Assembly (NCBI GenBank): GCA_947649495.1
Contig: CANSRU010000001.1
Location: 304,837-368,836 of the forward strand
Direction of reading: 5' to 3'
From: an uncultured Porphyromonadaceae bacterium
Lineage (GTDB): Bacteria; Bacteroidota; Bacteroidia; Bacteroidales; Muribaculaceae
Length of the DNA stretch: 64,000 bases
Part shown: positions 16,876-26,380 of the stretch, piece by piece
How the letters are laid out: each line of letters starts with the position of its first letter
Position numbering within the stretch: position 1 is the stretch's first letter
The notes under the pieces: generated by a model
Seen by the model: only the letters and a program-made list of their open reading frames with translations
Databases searched by the model: none
Told to the model about the DNA's origin: nothing
Made by a program: the position numbers and the translations under genes

Positions 16876-19701
16876 ATGAAAAAAACATTTCGCCTGATGT
16901 CGCTTCTGCTATTGGTATTGACCATGATACCTACAATGGCAAAAGCACAGCAGATGCCACCCATGGGTGTAGACCCGACGGTGCGCATAGGCACCCTACC
17001 CAACGGATTGACCTACTATATCCGTCACAACGAATATCCCAAGGGACAAGCCGACTTCTACATCGCCCAGAAGGTGGGCTCCATACTCGAAGATGACAAC
17101 CAGCGCGGTCTCGCCCACTTCCTCGAGCACATGTGCTTCAACGGCACCACCCACTTCCCCGGCAAAAACCTCATCAACTGGCTTGAGACCGTTGGCGTGA
17201 AGTTCGGCCAGAACCTCAACGCATACACTTCGGTAGACCAGACCGTGTACAACATCTCAAACGTTCCTGTAGCCCGCACCGGCGTGCAGGATTCGTGTCT
17301 GCTTATACTCCACGACTGGGCCAACGACCTTCTGCTTCTCCCCGAGGAGATAGATGCCGAACGCGGTGTGATACATGAAGAATGGCGCCGTTCGATGGTG
17401 GGCCAGATGCGTATTCTCGAAAATTTGCTACCCACCATCTACCCCGGCAACAAATATGGCCACCGTCTGCCTATAGGCACAATGGAAGTAGTGGACAATT
17501 TCGAGCCTAAAGCTCTCCGCGACTACTATGAAAAATGGTATCGTCCCGACCAGCAGGGTATAATTGTGGTAGGCGACATCGACGTGGATCGTATAGAAGG
17601 TAAAATCAAAGAGATGTTTGCCGACATCGAGATGCCCGAGAATCCCGCAGAGCGCATCTACTTCCCTGTCGACGACACCAAGGGCACAATTTACGCCATT
17701 GGTCACGACAAGGAGCAGAACTCCTCTATCGTGCAGCTAATGTTCAAGACCGACGCGATGCCCCGCGAGCTGAAGAACACCCAGCTTTACTACATGAACG
17801 ACTATATCCTCGACATGATAGTATCGATGCTCGACACCCGCCTGAACGACATCTCGTCGAAGCCTGACGCTCCTTTCGCCGCCGCCGGCGCAAGCTACGG
17901 CAACTTCTTCCTTGCCAAGACCAAGGATGCCTTCACTCTTTTCACCCTCGGAAAGAATTCAGACCTTCCCCCGGCTCTCGCCGCAGCCTACCGTGAACTT
18001 CTGCGCGCAGTGCGTGGCGGTTTCACCGTAACTGAATACGAACGTGCCCGCGCCGAATATCTCTCGCAGTGCGAGAAACGCTTCAACAACCGCAACCAGC
18101 GCGAGAACGCCCAGTATGTCAACCAATATGTGAACAACTTCCTTGACAACACCCCTATCCCCACGGCTGAAGAGGAATATGAATTCATCAAGCAATTCGC
18201 ACCGGCTGTTCCCGTACAGGCCATCAATCAGGTACTCCCCAGCCTTATCACCGGCGACAACCGCGTGCTGCTTGCATTGCTTCCCGACAATGCCGAAAAC
18301 AAATATCCTACAGAAAAGGAATTTGCCGATGCACTTGCCGCAGTAGATGCCGAGACCATCGAACCTTATAAAGAAGAGGTGAAATCAGAACCCCTTATCC
18401 CCCAGATGCCCAAAGCAGGCAAGATTGTAAAGGAGACTGTAAACAAAATGTGGGATGCCACCGAATGGACCCTTTCCAACGGCGCTACCGTGATAGTGAA
18501 GCCCACCAAATTCAAAGAGGATGAAATACTCTTCGCAGCCACTGCCGTAAATGGCACATCGGCCTACGGCGCCGACTACGCCAACTCTCTCGCTTTCGCT
18601 CAGATCGCACTGTCGCAGGCCGGCCTCGGAACATATTCCAACTCCGACCTCCAGAAATATCTGTCGGGCAAGCAGGCAGGTGTGCGTCCGTCGTTCGGAC
18701 TTTACAGCCGCACACTTTCAGGCAACTCCACCCCCAAGGATCTTCCCACACTCATGGAACTCATCTACATGAGCTTCACAAACATCAACTTCACTCCCGA
18801 TGAATTTGAAGCCTTGCAGAACACTTACGCCGGTGTGCTCCACAATCAGGAAAACAACCCGCAATACATATTCCAGACAAAAATCTACGAGGCTCTCTAC
18901 AATTCACCCCGCTTGAAAGCTCTCTCGGTAGAAGCCGTACAGGGCGCACAGCGCGCACAGATTATTGAAGTGGCCAAGGCCATGACTGCCAATGCCGCCG
19001 ATTTCACATTCACCTTTGTGGGCAATGTGGACATCGAGACTCTCCGTCCGCTTGTTGAACAGTACATAGCCTCGCTTCCCGGCGATGCCAAGAAAGCTAA
19101 CAAAACCGTGAAGGAATTCGATCCGCAGTTCAACATGAAGGGCGGCAAAGGAATCGACACCTACACCGCCAAGATGGAAACTCCCCAGACATGGGTTTAC
19201 ATCACAGCCTTCGGCAACGAACCCTTCACCACCAAGAACAGCCAGCTCGCATCAGTGGCCGGACAGATTCTGTCGAAACGACTTCTCGACATAGTACGCG
19301 AGGAAAAAGGCGCTGTGTACTCAATCGGTGCACAAGGCAGCATGGAACGTCTCGGCGACCAGAACACCGAAGTGCTCACATCGTTCCCGATGAAGCCCGA
19401 AATGAAGGATGAAGTGCTCGGCATTATCGACGAACAGTTCCAGCTCATGGGCAACGAGGTTAAGCCTGAGGAACTCGACAAGGTCAAAGAGTTCATGGTG
19501 AAAAACTACACCGAAGCCAAGGAGAAAAACGGTGGATGGCTCAATGCCGTAACCGGTTGGACCCGCAACGGAGTTGACACATTCAACCCCAGCATAGAGA
19601 CCATCAACAGCATTACTGTTGACGATGTCAAGAACTTTATGAAAAACCTCAACAACCAAGGCAATTACCGCGTGGTGATCCTTGACCCCGAGGCTAAGTA
19701 A
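16876..19701 (+). CDS. M16 family zinc metallopeptidase (pitrilysin/insulinase type, two-repeat)
   Basis: A 941-residue exported zinc protease. The start at 16876 gives a clean signal peptide (MKKTFRLMSLLLLV...AKAQ), whereas the longer frame from 16822 does not. The inverted zinc motif HFLEH is at residues 81-85 and the distal glutamates follow in ERGVIHEEWRR. A second, inactive M16 domain makes up the C-terminal half, as is usual for this architecture. The protein is probably periplasmic and degrades short peptides. It has its own promoter and is followed by a strong terminator. Confidence 0.88.
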   Translation: MKKTFRLMSLLLLVLTMIPTMAKAQQMPPMGVDPTVRIGTLPNGLTYYIRHNEYPKGQADFYIAQKVGSILEDDNQRGLAHFLEHMCFNGTTHFPGKNLINWLETVGVKFGQNLNAYTSVDQTVYNISNVPVARTGVQDSCLLILHDWANDLLLLPEEIDAERGVIHEEWRRSMVGQMRILENLLPTIYPGNKYGHRLPIGTMEVVDNFEPKALRDYYEKWYRPDQQGIIVVGDIDVDRIEGKIKEMFADIEMPENPAERIYFPVDDTKGTIYAIGHDKEQNSSIVQLMFKTDAMPRELKNTQLYYMNDYILDMIVSMLDTRLNDISSKPDAPFAAAGASYGNFFLAKTKDAFTLFTLGKNSDLPPALAAAYRELLRAVRGGFTVTEYERARAEYLSQCEKRFNNRNQRENAQYVNQYVNNFLDNTPIPTAEEEYEFIKQFAPAVPVQAINQVLPSLITGDNRVLLALLPDNAENKYPTEKEFADALAAVDAETIEPYKEEVKSEPLIPQMPKAGKIVKETVNKMWDATEWTLSNGATVIVKPTKFKEDEILFAATAVNGTSAYGADYANSLAFAQIALSQAGLGTYSNSDLQKYLSGKQAGVRPSFGLYSRTLSGNSTPKDLPTLMELIYMSFTNINFTPDEFEALQNTYAGVLHNQENNPQYIFQTKIYEALYNSPRLKALSVEAVQGAQRAQIIEVAKAMTANAADFTFTFVGNVDIETLRPLVEQYIASLPGDAKKANKTVKEFDPQFNMKGGKGIDTYTAKMETPQTWVYITAFGNEPFTTKNSQLASVAGQILSKRLLDIVREEKGAVYSIGAQGSMERLGDQNTEVLTSFPMKPEMKDEVLGIIDEQFQLMGNEVKPEELDKVKEFMVKNYTEAKEKNGGWLNAVTGWTRNGVDTFNPSIETINSITVDDVKNFMKNLNNQGNYRVVILDPEAK

Positions 19702-19730
19702 GATAACGTCAGCCAACACTGATGTATACA

Positions 19731-19762
19731 CGTCGCCCGGAACCTTGCGGTTTCGGGCGACG
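19731..19762 (+). terminator. Terminator hairpin after the M16 peptidase gene
   Basis: A 14-bp stem (19731-19744 with 19749-19762, one G-U wobble) around a TTGC loop. The following tail is only moderately T-rich. Confidence 0.75.
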
Positions 19763-19763
19763 A

Positions 19764-19794
19764 TTGTATTAATGGGATTTTTGTTGTATGTTTG
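19764..19794 (+). promoter_or_regulatory. Promoter of fkp
   Basis: TATGTTTG (19787-19794) matches the -7 box, with TTG at 19764-19766 twenty bases upstream. The fkp start codon lies 18 bases downstream. Confidence 0.6.
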
Positions 19795-19812
19795 CATCAA
19801 ATAACTTTTACG

Positions 19813-22641
19813 ATGAAGAAACTGCTTTCACTCCCGCCAAACCTTGTGGAAAGTTTCCATTCGCTCTCACCTGAGTACAACAGTGGCGAATGGTTCTGCA
19901 CCAGCGACCCTGCCGACTGCAAGCTCGGCTCAGGGGGCGGCACGGCATGGCTGATGGATAGCTGGGAAAAATCAGAATCCCACGGCAATGCCACCGGTGA
20001 AAAGAAAATTATAATACATGCCGGTGGCCAGAGCCGGCGATTACCGGCCTACGCATCGGTAGGCAAGGTGCTCGCCCCTATTCCGGCCATGAGGTGGGCG
20101 CTCGGACAGCACATCGACCAGAATCTGCTATCGCTTCAGCTACCGCTTTACGAACAGATACTGGAGGCTGCCCCGGCTCCACTGAACACACTGATTGCAA
20201 GTGGCGATGTATGTATCCGCCAAAATGGCGCCCTACCTGACATACCGCAGGCCGATGTGGTGTGCTTCGGTCTTTGGGCGGAGGCTCATCTGGCATCGCA
20301 TCATGGAGTGTTCGCAAGTCGCCGGGAGAGCCCCGACATACTCGACTGCATGCTCCAGAAGCCATCGGTGGATCAGCTCAACCACCTGACCGACACTCAT
20401 TTTTATCTGATGGACATCGGTCTATGGCTGCTCAGCGACAAAGCCTTGAAGCGCCTGCGCGACATGTCGCACGACAATATCGGCCGATACCGATTTTACG
20501 ACATGTATTCAGATTTCGGATGCGCCCTTGGCGTCAATCCGTCAAAACCCGACAGCAACCTGTCGGATCTGACCGTAGCAATCGTGCCGCTCACCGACGG
20601 TGAATTTTACCACTTCGGCACCACACGCGAACTAATTTCATCGACCCTGGCGCTACAGTCTGTAGTCACCGACCAGCGGCGGCTGATGCACCACACATCC
20701 AAACCAACACCCGCACTTTTCGTGCAGAATTGCACCATGGGCACACGGCTCACCGACAGCAACCACAATGTGTGGGTGGAAAATTCACATATAGGTCAGC
20801 GATGGACCATGACCGACAATCATGCCATTACAGGAGTTCCGGTCAACGACTGGCCGTTGAATCTAACACCGGGAGCCTGCATTGACATCACTCCGGTGGG
20901 CGAAAGAGCCATGGCCGTGCGGCCATACGGATTCGACGACCCGATGCGTGGTGACATTTACGCACCAGGCACCGTATTTATGGGAATCAGCATGCAGCAA
21001 TGGATGGCCGAGCGGAATCTGGACGGCATAATCCCTTCGGCCGATATCCAGTCTGCGAAACTTTTCCCGCTCGTGGAAGATATAGAACAAGCCGGATTGG
21101 TGGCCCGGTGGATGATATCGGAGCCTTGGCTTTCAGAAGGGCGTCAGGTGTGGATGCAAGCCGAAAAAATATCGGCCGACGATATCAGCGCACTTGCCAA
21201 CCTGCCGCGTCTGTACAGTCAACGCGACGAGTTTATGAAAAAAAGCATTGCCGCACTGGCCGACAATTATGAACGTAGCATATTCTATCAACTCGACCTC
21301 GACCATCTGGCCAAGGTGATGTTCAGGTTCGGAATAGACGCACCCGCTCCTCTCGGCGAATACGCGGAATGCACCACACGCATGCGCAACCTCATGCTGC
21401 AGAACCGGATTGACGAACTAAAATCCGGTTCAAACGGATGTTCAGCAGGCGAGACTGCATTAAAGATACTCCGGGAGGAAATAGTCCACACCATCGACAC
21501 CTCCCGCACCACTCCTAAAGTAGATGTTCACGATGACCAGATAGTATGGGGCAGAAGCCCTGTGCGCATAGACCTTGCGGGAGGATGGACCGATACCCCG
21601 CCCTATTCCATACAAAATGGCGGAAGCGTGGTAAACATAGCTATAGAACTCAACGGGCTCCCTCCGCTTCAAGTGTTTGTCAAACCAACCAAGGAACACC
21701 ATATCATATTGCGGTCCATAGACCTCGGAGCGACCGAGACCGTGGACAGCTACGAAAGCCTGCTTGCGTTCAACCGTGTCGGCTCACCCTTCTCAATACC
21801 CAAAGCGGCGTTAGCCTTGGCCGGATTCGCGCCCGATTTCTGCGGCGAGCATTATCACTCGCTGCGTGAGCAGCTTCAAGCCATAGGCTCCGGAATCGAA
21901 CTAACACTGTTGTCGGCCGTGCCCGCAGGCTCCGGTTTAGGCACAAGTTCGATATTGGCCTCGACCGTGTTGGGCGCTCTCAGCGACTTCTGCGGACTTG
22001 CATGGGACAAGGAGATGATTTGCTCACGGACATTGGCGCTCGAACAGCTTCTGACCACCGGAGGCGGATGGCAAGACCAATATGGTGGTGTGCTTCAGGG
22101 CATAAAGATGCTCCGCACTGACCCGGGATGGAAACAGCAACCGATAGTAAACTGGCTGCCAGACGGCATTATAACCGCTCCTGAATACGCGTCGTGCCAC
22201 ATGCTTTACTACACCGGAATAACCCGCACTGCCAAAGGAATACTCGCCGACATCGTGAAACGCATGTTTCTCAACGAATCAGGCACGCTGCAGCTGCTTG
22301 AACGCATGCGCAGACATACCTCAGACGTTGCCGAAGCCATCCAGCGGCGCGACTTCACACGTTATGGCACTCTGATCGGAACTACTTGGGAACAGAACAA
22401 AAAACTCGATTCAGGAACAAATCCTCCGGCAATACAGGCCATAATAAACCGCGTGGCCGACTACACCCTCGGACTTAAACTTCCGGGAGCCGGCGGCGGT
22501 GGATTCCTGTATATGGTGGCGAAAGACCCCGACGCAGCCATGCGCATACGTAGAGCGTTAAGTGAGAACCCGCTGAATGCCAACGCACGGTTCGTAGATA
22601 TGCGTGTATCTGAACACGGGCTGCAGATATCACGTTCTTAA
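19813..22641 (+). CDS. fkp: Bifunctional L-fucokinase / L-fucose-1-phosphate guanylyltransferase
   Basis: A 942-residue cytoplasmic enzyme that converts free L-fucose to fucose-1-phosphate (ATP) and then GDP-fucose (GTP). This lets gut Bacteroidales decorate capsule and surface glycoproteins with salvaged host fucose. The N-terminal pyrophosphorylase part carries IIIHAGGQSRRLPAYASVGK near residue 65. The C-terminal GHMP kinase part has RSPVRIDLAGGWTDTPPY and PAGSGLGTSSILAS, and ends with LPGAGGGGF. The domain order and length match the fused Fkp of Bacteroides. The start at 19813 is chosen over 19792, which overlaps the promoter. Confidence 0.95.
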   Translation: MKKLLSLPPNLVESFHSLSPEYNSGEWFCTSDPADCKLGSGGGTAWLMDSWEKSESHGNATGEKKIIIHAGGQSRRLPAYASVGKVLAPIPAMRWALGQHIDQNLLSLQLPLYEQILEAAPAPLNTLIASGDVCIRQNGALPDIPQADVVCFGLWAEAHLASHHGVFASRRESPDILDCMLQKPSVDQLNHLTDTHFYLMDIGLWLLSDKALKRLRDMSHDNIGRYRFYDMYSDFGCALGVNPSKPDSNLSDLTVAIVPLTDGEFYHFGTTRELISSTLALQSVVTDQRRLMHHTSKPTPALFVQNCTMGTRLTDSNHNVWVENSHIGQRWTMTDNHAITGVPVNDWPLNLTPGACIDITPVGERAMAVRPYGFDDPMRGDIYAPGTVFMGISMQQWMAERNLDGIIPSADIQSAKLFPLVEDIEQAGLVARWMISEPWLSEGRQVWMQAEKISADDISALANLPRLYSQRDEFMKKSIAALADNYERSIFYQLDLDHLAKVMFRFGIDAPAPLGEYAECTTRMRNLMLQNRIDELKSGSNGCSAGETALKILREEIVHTIDTSRTTPKVDVHDDQIVWGRSPVRIDLAGGWTDTPPYSIQNGGSVVNIAIELNGLPPLQVFVKPTKEHHIILRSIDLGATETVDSYESLLAFNRVGSPFSIPKAALALAGFAPDFCGEHYHSLREQLQAIGSGIELTLLSAVPAGSGLGTSSILASTVLGALSDFCGLAWDKEMICSRTLALEQLLTTGGGWQDQYGGVLQGIKMLRTDPGWKQQPIVNWLPDGIITAPEYASCHMLYYTGITRTAKGILADIVKRMFLNESGTLQLLERMRRHTSDVAEAIQRRDFTRYGTLIGTTWEQNKKLDSGTNPPAIQAIINRVADYTLGLKLPGAGGGGFLYMVAKDPDAAMRIRRALSENPLNANARFVDMRVSEHGLQISRS

Positions 22642-22663
22642 AGAAAACAAAAGAGATTGAAAT

Positions 22664-23017
22664 ATGTATCAGTACGATCAACCTAACCAGTTCAACAACG
22701 AAAACAAACAGGCTTACGGCAGCCGCCCCTCATCCTATCCACCACCGGTGTATGGCAACGGACTTTTCGACGACGGCCCTGAAGGCAAAAGCCGTGGCGT
22801 AGCCATGCTGCTCGCCATATTCACAGGCAGTCTCGGGCTGCACTACTTCTATCTCGGTAAGACCACCGGAGGAATCGTCTATCTGATTATAACCCTCTTT
22901 TCGTGTGGCACAGTAACCGGATTGCTCGGACTTATCCAAGGCATAATCATGCTCGGAATGACAAATGAGGAGTTCCGCAGACACTATGTGCTCAATCCCT
23001 CGTCAATGCCATTCTGA
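22664..23017 (+). CDS. TM2 domain membrane protein
   Basis: A 117-residue small membrane protein. The N-terminal 45 residues are rich in N, Q, P and Y and are probably disordered. A TM2 domain follows: SRGVAMLLAIFTGSLGLHYFYLGK, then a second helix with GLLGLIQGIIML. TM2 proteins are widespread, but their molecular role is not established. The gene begins 22 bases after fkp and is probably cotranscribed with it. Confidence 0.85.
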   Translation: MYQYDQPNQFNNENKQAYGSRPSSYPPPVYGNGLFDDGPEGKSRGVAMLLAIFTGSLGLHYFYLGKTTGGIVYLIITLFSCGTVTGLLGLIQGIIMLGMTNEEFRRHYVLNPSSMPF

Positions 23018-23037
23018 CAATAGCGACAAATAATCTG

Positions 23038-23727
23038 TCAGAACATCTTTTTAGGCTTCACACCCTGAAAATCCTTAAGATAATCGGGGGTTGAATAAGC
23101 TAAGTCAATGAAGCGCCGGGCAGCGAAATCGCGCTCGGCAAGAGCCACCATGTCAGAAGCCAACGGCACGACATCGGCCACATAATGCACACGGGGTGAA
23201 ACGATAACCTCACGCGACTTATCACTTCCATTTCCGAATAGCAGCAGACGTCCGGTTCCCGGCAGACCGGAAAAACTATCTTCCGACAGAATAAGCGGCT
23301 GCGGTTCCATAACCGGATTCAAGGCCATATCGTAGGCCGCGGTATATACCTCCATACGGCGAGCGTCAATCATTGGCACAAAAATATCGTCAGGCTCCAC
23401 ATCGTGATTGAACATCACGTGCACGGCCATGAGCTGCAGTGTGCTCACCCCGATAAGAGGGACATCGAGTGAGAACGCAAGTCCTTTGGCCTCCGAAAGA
23501 CCAATCCGCAGACCGGTATAGCTTCCGGGACCCATGGAAACAGCCACGGCGTCAAGTGTCATCTCATGCTCCCGCATCCAGTCAAGACACCGCTTGACAT
23601 AACCGCTGAGCAGAGCCGCATGGTTCTGACCGTGAAAATCCTCAAAATGACACAATATCATGCCTTCGGCTGTCAATGCCGCCGAACAAACGTTGGTAGA
23701 AGTTTCTATATTAAGAATTACGGCCAT
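23038..23727 (-). CDS. tsaB: tRNA threonylcarbamoyladenosine biosynthesis protein TsaB
   Basis: A 229-residue ASKHA-fold protein, the partner of TsaD and TsaE in making the t6A modification at position 37 of ANN-decoding tRNAs. The N-terminus MAVILNIETSTNVCSAAL and the segment VSMGPGSYTGLRIGLSEAKGLAF are diagnostic. TsaB is the non-catalytic paralogue of TsaD. The gene diverges from the yicC operon, each with its own -7 box in the 75-base gap. Confidence 0.92.
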   Translation of the reverse strand: MAVILNIETSTNVCSAALTAEGMILCHFEDFHGQNHAALLSGYVKRCLDWMREHEMTLDAVAVSMGPGSYTGLRIGLSEAKGLAFSLDVPLIGVSTLQLMAVHVMFNHDVEPDDIFVPMIDARRMEVYTAAYDMALNPVMEPQPLILSEDSFSGLPGTGRLLLFGNGSDKSREVIVSPRVHYVADVVPLASDMVALAERDFAARRFIDLAYSTPDYLKDFQGVKPKKMF

Positions 23728-23745
23728 ATCCTGAAAATTTTACTG

Positions 23746-23753
23746 CAAAGTTA
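23746..23753 (-). promoter_or_regulatory. -7 box of tsaB
   Basis: TAACTTTG on the minus strand, 18 bases before the start codon at 23727. Confidence 0.6.
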
Positions 23754-23774
23754 CGTTTTTCCACTCTTATTTGG

Positions 23775-23782
23775 TAATTTTG
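23775..23782 (+). promoter_or_regulatory. -7 box of the yicC operon
   Basis: TAATTTTG, 20 bases before the yicC start codon, in the same gap as the tsaB promoter. Confidence 0.6.
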
Positions 23783-23802
23783 TACGAAAATTACCATTGA
23801 CC

Positions 23803-24678
23803 ATGCTTTTATCAATGACCGGCTTCGGCAAATCGTCAGTGGAAATGCCGAACAAGAAAATCACAGTCGAAATCAAGTCGCTCAACAGCAAGCAGCTCGA
23901 TCTGTCGATGCGCGTGCCCCAGTTGCTACGCGAAAAAGAGATGGAATTCCGCAGCCAGATAGCCCGAAGCGTGGAGCGGGGCAAAGTGGAAGCCAACATC
24001 TATGTAGAGACCCTGCAGGGGGAAACAACCATGCAATTCAACATCCAATTGCTTGAAGCCTACAAACAGCAAGTTCTGCAGATGGCAAGTCAGCTTGACA
24101 TTCCTGAACCGACCGACTGGTATTCACTGTTACTCAGATTTCCCGATACTCTTAAAAACGAATCGGCACCTACAGGCGACAACACTGATTTTGAAGCCGC
24201 TGAAAAAGCATTGGAGGAAGCGCTCGAGGCTCTTGGCAGCTACCGGCGTGCCGAAGGAAAGAAGCTCGAGGAATTTTTCAGCGCACGCATAGAACGCATA
24301 CGCGAACTTCTGGCCCAAGTACCGCAGTTTGAAACAGAACGCATCGAGCGCATACGCGCCCGCATCATGGACAATCTTGGCAACCTTCCGCAAGTGGAAT
24401 ACGACCGCTCACGTCTGGAGCAGGAAATGATATTTTACATTGAGAAGCTCGACATCAACGAAGAGAAACAACGTCTCACCCAGCATCTCAACTACTTCAT
24501 GGAAACTCTTGGTGCGGCACACGGACAAGGTAAGAAACTTGGCTTCATAAGCCAGGAAATGGGACGTGAAATCAACACCCTCGGCTCAAAAAGCAACCAC
24601 GCCGACATGCAGAAACTCGTGGTGAGAATGAAGGATGAACTCGAGCAGATAAAGGAACAGGTACTTAACGTGCTTTAA
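23803..24678 (+). CDS. yicC: YicC/YloC family endoribonuclease
   Basis: A 291-residue protein of the YicC/YloC family, reported to be an endoribonuclease acting on RNA such as small regulatory RNAs. The N-terminal MLLSMTGFGKS and VEIKSLNSKQLDLSMRVP, and the C-terminal GKKLGFISQEMGREINTLGSKSN, are the family hallmarks. The frame is open for 79 codons further upstream, but that part overlaps tsaB and has no family similarity, so the ATG at 23803 is used. It is the first gene of an operon with gmk, nadD, a DUF5063 gene and an M18 peptidase. Confidence 0.93.
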   Translation: MLLSMTGFGKSSVEMPNKKITVEIKSLNSKQLDLSMRVPQLLREKEMEFRSQIARSVERGKVEANIYVETLQGETTMQFNIQLLEAYKQQVLQMASQLDIPEPTDWYSLLLRFPDTLKNESAPTGDNTDFEAAEKALEEALEALGSYRRAEGKKLEEFFSARIERIRELLAQVPQFETERIERIRARIMDNLGNLPQVEYDRSRLEQEMIFYIEKLDINEEKQRLTQHLNYFMETLGAAHGQGKKLGFISQEMGREINTLGSKSNHADMQKLVVRMKDELEQIKEQVLNVL

Positions 24679-24689
24679 ACACCTACGAT

Positions 24690-25262
24690 ATGGACAAAGG
24701 CAAAATAATCGTAATCTCGGCACCAAGCGGATGCGGCAAGTCAACCATAATCAATGCTTTGATGCAGCGGGGCAACGTGGATCTGCATTTCTCGGTATCG
24801 GCAACAAACCGTCCGCCGCGCGAGGGGGAGACCGATGGTGTGAGCTATCATTTCCTGTCGGACGAAGAATTCAGACGCGCCATAAGCGAAGATGCCTTCG
24901 TGGAATTCGAGGAAGTCTATCCCGGACGTTTTTACGGGACCCTTAAAAGTGAGCTCGAACATCGTTGCGCGCAAGGTCAAAACGTGCTGCTCGACATAGA
25001 TGTGAAAGGTGGGGTCAGAGTAAAGGAGATGTACGGTGACCGTGCCCGCAGCATATTTATAAAACCGCCGTCGGTCGATGAATTACGTCGCCGTCTCGAA
25101 TCGCGTGGCACAGACGACAGTGATGCCATAGCACAGCGCGTGGGCAAAGCGGAATTTGAACTGTCGTTCGAACCGCGCTACGACACATCGGTTACCAACG
25201 ACAATCTCAACGAAGCCGTTGACCATACCGAACGTATAATCCTTGACTTCACAAGAAAGTGA
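24690..25262 (+). CDS. gmk: Guanylate kinase
   Basis: A 190-residue kinase that phosphorylates GMP to GDP with ATP. The P-loop SAPSGCGKSTI is at about residues 10-20 and the GMP-binding segment FSVSATNRPPREGETDG follows, with SYHFLSDEEF and FVEFEEVYPGRFYGT further on. The length is normal for the family. It lies 11 bases after yicC, a pairing common in many bacteria, and its stop overlaps the GTG start of nadD by four bases. Confidence 0.96.
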   Translation: MDKGKIIVISAPSGCGKSTIINALMQRGNVDLHFSVSATNRPPREGETDGVSYHFLSDEEFRRAISEDAFVEFEEVYPGRFYGTLKSELEHRCAQGQNVLLDIDVKGGVRVKEMYGDRARSIFIKPPSVDELRRRLESRGTDDSDAIAQRVGKAEFELSFEPRYDTSVTNDNLNEAVDHTERIILDFTRK

Positions 25263-25855
25263 ACCCCATACGCCATATAGGCATAATGGGCGGGTCGTTT
25301 AATCCTGTCCATATAGGCCACATAATGTTGGCCGACTACCTCGCACAATTCACAGAACTCGACATGGTGTGGCTGATGCTCTCCCCCCTCAATCCCATCA
25401 AGTCCAATCCGGAAGAGCTCATCAACGACAATGCACGCATAGACATGCTCAATATCGCTGTCGGCACAAACCCACGCCTGAGCGTGTGCGATATCGAGCT
25501 TAACATGCCGCGGCCATCATACACCATCAACTCATTAAGACAGCTCCAGGAAACCAATCCTGACTGCCGGTTCTCACTCGTGATTGGCGGCGACAACTGG
25601 CTGCTGTTCGACCAATGGCGTGAACATGATGCCATATTGCAGCGTTACAGTCCCATAGTGTATCCCCGACCGGGCTACACCATTGACAAAAACAACATCC
25701 CCCCGGAAGTGACACTCGTGGATGCCCCGGTAACGGATATATCAAGCAGTTTCATACGCCGGGCAATAGCCGAAGGCAAGGACATGACCAACTTCCTGCC
25801 GCACGGAGTGTATCAATATATAAAGACCAACAATCTGTATTCCCACGCAAAATGA
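25259..25855 (+). CDS. nadD: Nicotinate-nucleotide adenylyltransferase
   Basis: A 198-residue enzyme that adenylates nicotinate mononucleotide to deamido-NAD. The motif GIMGGSFNPVHIGH is at the N-terminus and the SSSFIRRAI motif (the ISSTxIR equivalent) lies near the end. The start is a GTG overlapping the gmk stop (GTGA). The next ATG, at 25286, would begin inside the nucleotide-binding motif and lose the first strand, so GTG is preferred. The stop overlaps the following ATG, indicating translational coupling through the operon. Confidence 0.94.
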   Translation: MNPIRHIGIMGGSFNPVHIGHIMLADYLAQFTELDMVWLMLSPLNPIKSNPEELINDNARIDMLNIAVGTNPRLSVCDIELNMPRPSYTINSLRQLQETNPDCRFSLVIGGDNWLLFDQWREHDAILQRYSPIVYPRPGYTIDKNNIPPEVTLVDAPVTDISSSFIRRAIAEGKDMTNFLPHGVYQYIKTNNLYSHAK

Positions 25856-26367
25856 ACACGACTTCGCTTCTTACCACCAATGCATTGGCATTCATAGGCC
25901 TGTGCAATGAATATTGTTCAGCAATCGAATCGGCCGGACAGACTGACAAGGAACCGTTTGTAAAAACAATGCTTCGCCTGCTTCCGCGCATATATATCGC
26001 CGCATCTGATTTAACCGACAACGAAGAGTCATTTCAGGAAGCATACATCGAACCGGTGATGGACGAGGAACTGTACAACGCCGCACAGCAGAACATTGCA
26101 GCCATAATGGGCGAGGACGATACATATCTGGAGGTTTTCGAGGAGGATATGAAGTATTCCGACACCCCGATTGCAGCCAACATATCTGAAGGACTTGCCG
26201 ACCTGTTTCAGGTGTTTTACAATTTTGTGGAAACAATCAAGGAAGCCCCCGAGACCACTATAGCCGACGCTCTTACCCTGATAAAGGAAGATTTCGGCAA
26301 CTATTGGAGCCAGATTCTTTGCAATGTGCTCCGGGCACTCAACCAAACATATCACAACATAGCATAG
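25852..26367 (+). CDS. DUF5063 domain protein
   Basis: A 171-residue acidic, mostly helical cytoplasmic protein that matches the DUF5063 pattern (TLRLLPRIYIAASDL-like segment, DDTYLEVFEEDMKYSDTPIAANISEGLADLFQ, and a NYWSQILCNVLRALN end). No catalytic motif is visible and the function is unknown. It overlaps nadD by four bases and precedes the M18 peptidase by 13, so it is fully embedded in this operon. Confidence 0.75.
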   Translation: MNTTSLLTTNALAFIGLCNEYCSAIESAGQTDKEPFVKTMLRLLPRIYIAASDLTDNEESFQEAYIEPVMDEELYNAAQQNIAAIMGEDDTYLEVFEEDMKYSDTPIAANISEGLADLFQVFYNFVETIKEAPETTIADALTLIKEDFGNYWSQILCNVLRALNQTYHNIA

Positions 26368-26380
26368 TCAACACCCATCC